A stretch of DNA of 26,116 bases, taken from the IMG/VR virus record IMGVR_UViG_3300042888_000081, positions 1 to 26,116 of that record, one strand, 5' to 3'. Below the pieces are notes generated by a model. That model saw nothing but the letters and a program-made list of their open reading frames with translations, ran no database searches and was not told where the DNA came from. Positions 23,363-26,116 of this stretch are shown piece after piece. The stretch comes from a virus. Position numbers and translations under genes: made by a program. Numbering within the stretch: the stretch's first letter is position 1; each line of letters starts with the position of its first letter.

Positions 23363-24436
23363 CATCTTCAACGCTGCAACGTCCGCTTGTAGGGCTTGGA
23401 TCATTTGCTGCTGTTCTTGAACAGCTTTTGTCAGTGCTGCGATAATTGCGCGGTCGTAGAAGCCATAGTATCCATCGGTTCCCATAGGGGCCGAAGATGG
23501 GATGACATCCTTAGTTTCATCAGCAAAGAAGCCAAGTTCAACGGCGGCATCATCGCCACGATTTTCAATGTCATCCAGCCATTTGTAGGCCACAGGACGC
23601 AGTTGCATAATCTCAGCAAGTCCAGCGATAGATGCTTCTGGCACTTCTTGCTTTAGGCGACTGTCGGATGCTGCGGCGAGAACGCCAGTAGAAGTTGCGG
23701 TGACAGTGCGTGTGCCTGATCCTGCGAGGTTGTTAATGGTAACAGCGCCAGCACTACTGATAACAAATCTTGTATTTGTGTTCAGATCAGCCCCACTAGC
23801 CGCAATGCGGTAGGAGTTGTCAGAATTGTATAGACCAGTCAAAAAAGCAGCTGCGCCTGTTTTTAGAAAACCTAAAGTGGGTGATCCTGATCCAGCCTGT
23901 TCAACTTGAACCTGTGCGGTTTGATCAGTGTCGCTGCGATAAACGTGTAGCAACTTGTCAAAACTCGAAGCCCGCGAAATTGTATTAATTCCCACGCGAC
24001 CACTGCTGTCCACCCGCACACGCTCTGTGCCGCCAGTAACAATGGCCCACGCATCGGCAGAAGGTCTATACACGCCAGTATTTTTGTCGCTGTCAAAAGT
24101 ATAAGACGGCAAACTTACTGTGCCATCTCCAGCATTTATAGTCGTTAAATCTTCCGCCGCGACCGTACCAAAGACCACCGCAGAGCCTGTCAACGACAGC
24201 AGCGACCCAGTGCTAGACGATGTAAGCGTCCGCGATAGGGTCGTGCCGGATGTGTTAAAAACACCTGTGCCGATTTCCCAATTCAGTCCATCCTCAATCG
24301 TGTAGCGAACCGTCTCGCCACTGAGCAAACCAGCCGCAGCGAATGATTGAAAACCTGATGACGCGGAGCCAAGCGTAATTGTGCCTGTCCCCGTGGTCGA
24401 TGTCGTCATCTTGGCGCGGTTGACTAATCTAGGCAT
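23357..24436 (-). CDS. Tail fibre with C-terminal S74 self-cleaving chaperone
   Basis: A 359-aa fibre. Residues 1-95 (NRAKMTTSTTGTGTITLGS) are a common N-terminal fibre module. Residues about 110-255 are a beta-rich shaft with the TDSDKNTGVYRP-like turn found in S74 fibres (FDSDKNTGVYRPSADAW). The C-terminus from about residue 255 is an intramolecular chaperone of the peptidase S74 type: SDSRLK (S257, D258, K262) marks the self-cleavage site, and QLRPVAYKWLDD with the LGFFADE turn follow. It ends in a coiled coil (QQQMIQALQADVAALKML). The chaperone trimerises the fibre and is then cut off. The start overlaps the stop of the gene before it (TAATG). Confidence 0.88.
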   Translation of the reverse strand: MPRLVNRAKMTTSTTGTGTITLGSASSGFQSFAAAGLLSGETVRYTIEDGLNWEIGTGVFNTSGTTLSRTLTSSSTGSLLSLTGSAVVFGTVAAEDLTTINAGDGTVSLPSYTFDSDKNTGVYRPSADAWAIVTGGTERVRVDSSGRVGINTISRASSFDKLLHVYRSDTDQTAQVQVEQAGSGSPTLGFLKTGAAAFLTGLYNSDNSYRIAASGADLNTNTRFVISSAGAVTINNLAGSGTRTVTATSTGVLAAASDSRLKQEVPEASIAGLAEIMQLRPVAYKWLDDIENRGDDAAVELGFFADETKDVIPSSAPMGTDGYYGFYDRAIIAALTKAVQEQQQMIQALQADVAALKML

Positions 24437-24894
24437 TACGCAATCCGAATGATGGCCGTCGATGCAGCGGCTGCGGGGAACACGATGCTGAAGTCGCCAG
24501 CGGTCGAGGTCTTAGCCGAGCCGAAGTCCAAGATGACCACAGCCGGGTTCGTCAGGCCAGCCGACGATGTGGTATTCGGCGTCGAGTTGTAGATCATCGC
24601 ACCGTAGGCCGTGATGGTCGCCGTGGTGAACGTCAGGTCGGAGAAGTCGGTAAATGCCGTCGTGCCTGAGTTTACCGCCGTGACGTTGGTTAATGTGCCG
24701 CCGCCGGCAGCATAAGATCCAGACGCGCCGACCTCGTTGGTGGCCGTGTAGGCCGTGGTCGCCGCCGTAAAGCTGGGCGTGTTATCGTACAGAGCCAACT
24801 TAAACGCATCGCCTGTCGTCAGCGTGAAATCGTGGCATCCCTTCAAGAGTTCCGTCTTGAACGATGTGGTCATAAAATTTCCGGAAAATGCCAT
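24436..24894 (-). CDS. Conserved virion-associated protein (152 aa)
   Basis: The N-terminus FMTTSFKTELLKGCHDFTLT and the following GDAFKLALYDNTPSF strand are those of a small protein found beside the fibre genes of many phages. The rest alternates short beta strands and Thr/Ser/Ala turns (TFTTATITAYGAMIYN, AVVILDFGS), so a small jelly-roll or sandwich structural unit is likely. GAGG lies seven bases before the chosen ATG; homologues often begin at the internal M8 (MTTSF). It ends one base into the S74 fibre gene. Its place in the virion is unknown. Confidence 0.6.
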   Translation of the reverse strand: MAFSGNFMTTSFKTELLKGCHDFTLTTGDAFKLALYDNTPSFTAATTAYTATNEVGASGSYAAGGGTLTNVTAVNSGTTAFTDFSDLTFTTATITAYGAMIYNSTPNTTSSAGLTNPAVVILDFGSAKTSTAGDFSIVFPAAAASTAIIRIA

Positions 24895-24895
24895 G

Positions 24896-25198
24896 TCAGA
24901 GCCTCCTGATGAGTTCAGCTAGGTCAGGTCGACCTGCATCGTTGAGCGCATTATACACAGTTGTACGGTCGCTGGCGATAGCCTCGCGTATGTAGGCCGT
25001 CACAACCTTTTCGATCTGACTTTTGAATGCAAAAGCCTGATCTCTGATTGCCGGAGGCGCAGCTTCGGCAACGTGCATTAACTTGTCCGCGCACCGCGCC
25101 GCCACTTCTTCTGGGGTAAACCCTCGGTTGTGGGTCGTGTACACGGACACAATCGGCGGCGCAGGAAAATCCATAGACATAGCTTGAGTCAGGCTCAT
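24896..25198 (-). CDS. Hypothetical phage protein (100 aa)
   Basis: I do not recognise a named family with certainty. After an N-terminal strand region (PAPPIVSVYTTHNRGFT) the protein is helical, with PEEVAARCADKLMHVAEAAP then a long helix (RDQAFAFKSQIEKVVTAYI) and a final DAGRPDLAELIRRL. Small proteins with this plan are often found between the head-tail adaptor and tail genes of podoviruses. The ATG overlaps the adaptor stop by four bases (ATGA) and the stop lies one base before the next start. A structural or assembly role is inferred from position only. Confidence 0.6.
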   Translation of the reverse strand: MSLTQAMSMDFPAPPIVSVYTTHNRGFTPEEVAARCADKLMHVAEAAPPAIRDQAFAFKSQIEKVVTAYIREAIASDRTTVYNALNDAGRPDLAELIRRL

Positions 25199-25821
25199 GC
25201 AACAACTCCCGGCATGGGGGCGCGCAGCGGGCTTCCCGCATAACGACGACCAGCTTCAGCGTTAATGACAGACGCAAGCGTCTCGTCATACTCATTCTTC
25301 CATAGTGCCACACGTTCGTCCTCTTTTAAATAAGTAGGAGTGTGGCGCAGGACGGCGTAGGTGTAGAGGTCGAGATAGTCATCGGCCAGCCACGAAGTGT
25401 TGGTGGCCGCAAAGTCAGGGATTTTGCTGTAGTAAGTCAGGATGACTGAGCGGGCTGGATTGTCGGAAGCCGACATTGGCCCGACAAAAAAGATCGCGTC
25501 CCCAGTGATAGTGTAGACTGGCTGAAACGTGCTGGCGTTTATCAGCTTGATGCGCTCGCGCTCAAATGGCGAAACATACTGCATGGGCGCAGGAGGACTA
25601 TCAGATGTGATTGTCCGCATTTCTAAGTAATTAGAAGGTAAACCAATCATGTCAGAAGTCAGGGCGGTGCTTGCGACGACAACCATGCGCTGAATCCGCA
25701 GATCGCGGTTCAGGCGGGCGTGACCCATGTTGATGATGTTGTCGAGGTCTGCCTCGAACACTGTGTCGCCGTTCCGCAAAAGGAACCGCGCAAGGTAGGC
25801 TTTGAAGTCAGCGTAGTTCAT
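25195..25821 (-). CDS. Head-tail adaptor (gp4/gp11-like tail tubular protein)
   Basis: A 208-aa protein of the podovirus head-tail adaptor kind, which forms a ring between portal and tail nozzle. It begins with a helix (YADFKAYLARFLLRNGD), then DLDNIINMGHARLNRDLRIQ, the typical helix carrying L-N-R-D-L-R, followed by a beta region (MIGLPSNYLEMRTIT) and a helical end with TYLKEDERVALWKNEYDETL. Length is close to T7 gp11 and P22 gp4. Genes to its right (portal, capsid) would lie outside the window. Coupled by 4-nt overlaps to the genes on both sides. Confidence 0.78.
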   Translation of the reverse strand: MNYADFKAYLARFLLRNGDTVFEADLDNIINMGHARLNRDLRIQRMVVVASTALTSDMIGLPSNYLEMRTITSDSPPAPMQYVSPFERERIKLINASTFQPVYTITGDAIFFVGPMSASDNPARSVILTYYSKIPDFAATNTSWLADDYLDLYTYAVLRHTPTYLKEDERVALWKNEYDETLASVINAEAGRRYAGSPLRAPMPGVVA

Positions 25822-26114
25822 TTCTGATGCACCCTTAGTCTAGCCCACGTTCCATCGCGTAATTTTGTTTTAGCATAGATTGCCCACTCACGCGACCCTA
25901 CTGACGCGCCGCACTCTTTTGCCCATTGCTGGGCGATCAGGACAGGCACTGTGCCAAGGTATTTGCCCCCAGCGGGGCCAGTGTTAGGGCGCAGCGTCTC
26001 CGCTGCATCCTTGGCTGCGTCTAAGATGCCCTGCACATCTTGCGTTTTGACGAAGTGAAACTGCGTCCCATTTGGATTGAGATACAGTTTTTCAACGATG
26101 GGCGAAGATGGCAG
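25818..26114 (-). CDS. Hypothetical phage structural-region protein, 5' end outside the window
   Basis: The frame is open from the right edge; the GTG at 26036 is internal because the residues upstream of it (IVEKLYLNPNGTQFHFVKTQ) read as normal protein continuing into DVQGILDAAKDAAE. The remaining part has a central WAKECGASVGSREWAIYAKT segment and a basic LRDGTWARLRVHQK end. No domain recognised. Encoded just upstream of the head-tail adaptor, it may be a head or head-completion accessory. It overlaps the adaptor start by four bases. Confidence 0.6.
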   Translation of the reverse strand: MPSSPIVEKLYLNPNGTQFHFVKTQDVQGILDAAKDAAETLRPNTGPAGGKYLGTVPVLIAQQWAKECGASVGSREWAIYAKTKLRDGTWARLRVHQK

Positions 26115-26116
26115 GA

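Larger units (their letters stand above)
219..25811. repeat. Dispersed over-represented hexamer AGTCAG / CTGACT
   Basis: By hand count the hexamer occurs about 88 times on the two strands (for example 219, 669, 1051, 1073, 1499, 1519, 3367, 3371, 9557, 9561, 16306, 16315, 19076, 19088, 19427, 19435), against about 13 expected at equal base frequencies. It falls in different codon phases, across stop codons and in gaps, and is slightly extended to AAGTCAG in about half of the early copies. Relative to the coding strand CTGACT is favoured (about 56 to 32). It is almost absent from 19436 to 25015. Function unknown. Confidence 0.8.

Noticed and set aside
219-25811. AGTCAG enrichment as GANTC (CcrM) methylation sites
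   Set aside because: Only the minority of copies preceded by G form GAGTC; most are preceded by A, C or T, so GANTC is not the selected word.
1-26116. tRNA genes, integrase and attachment sites, insertion sequences
   Set aside because: I saw no cloverleaf-like segments, recombinase motifs or terminal inverted repeats with target duplications on reading both strands.

Overview
The window is a stretch of a tailed double-stranded DNA bacteriophage genome, most likely a podovirus. The signs are a tightly packed early replication module on the + strand, a long late structural and lysis operon on the - strand, and a gene set typical of short-tailed phages: head-tail adaptor, tail nozzle-like protein, internal virion/ejection proteins and tail fibres. 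Base usage is moderately GC-rich. The host cannot be read directly. An alphaproteobacterial (possibly Rhodobacterales-like) aquatic host is an impression only. No integrase, repressor, tRNA or CRISPR array is present, so lifestyle cannot be decided here.

Early region (1-8951, + strand): the end of a SNF2-type helicase (cut by the left edge); a cluster of small genes including two tandem paralogues built from NUMOD1-like helix-turn-helix repeats; a DUF6378-like protein; a Cas4/RecB-like PD-(D/E)XK nuclease with four iron-sulfur-type cysteines; a 236-aa protein that may be the ssDNA-binding partner; a family A DNA polymerase without the 5'-3' exonuclease; a RuvC-like resolvase; and a Prim-Pol/RepA-like helicase fusion. 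Together they form a nearly self-sufficient replication and recombination set. Four of the true intergenic gaps carry perfect inverted repeats.

Late region (26116-8952, - strand, reading right to left): a cut structural gene, head-tail adaptor, two small conserved proteins, an S74-type self-cleaving tail fibre, two related glycine-rich fibres/adhesins, a fibre-assembly-like protein, a lysis cassette (membrane/coiled-coil protein, GH24 endolysin, 55-aa holin, embedded spanin pair), an HTH-metallophosphoesterase, a tail nozzle-like protein, a C1q-like structural protein, a gp13-like protein, and four internal virion/ejection-type proteins, one with a tail-lysozyme domain. Most neighbours overlap by 1-4 nt and are probably translationally coupled. 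The two transcription units meet head-on with abutting stop codons.

The most unusual signal is not a gene. The hexamer AGTCAG/CTGACT occurs about 88 times by hand count, against about 13 expected at equal base frequencies. It is on both strands, in all codon frames and also in non-coding positions, but it nearly disappears across the fibre module (about 19.4-25.0 kb). This looks like a genome-wide recognition word from which the host-range module has been exempted or recently replaced.
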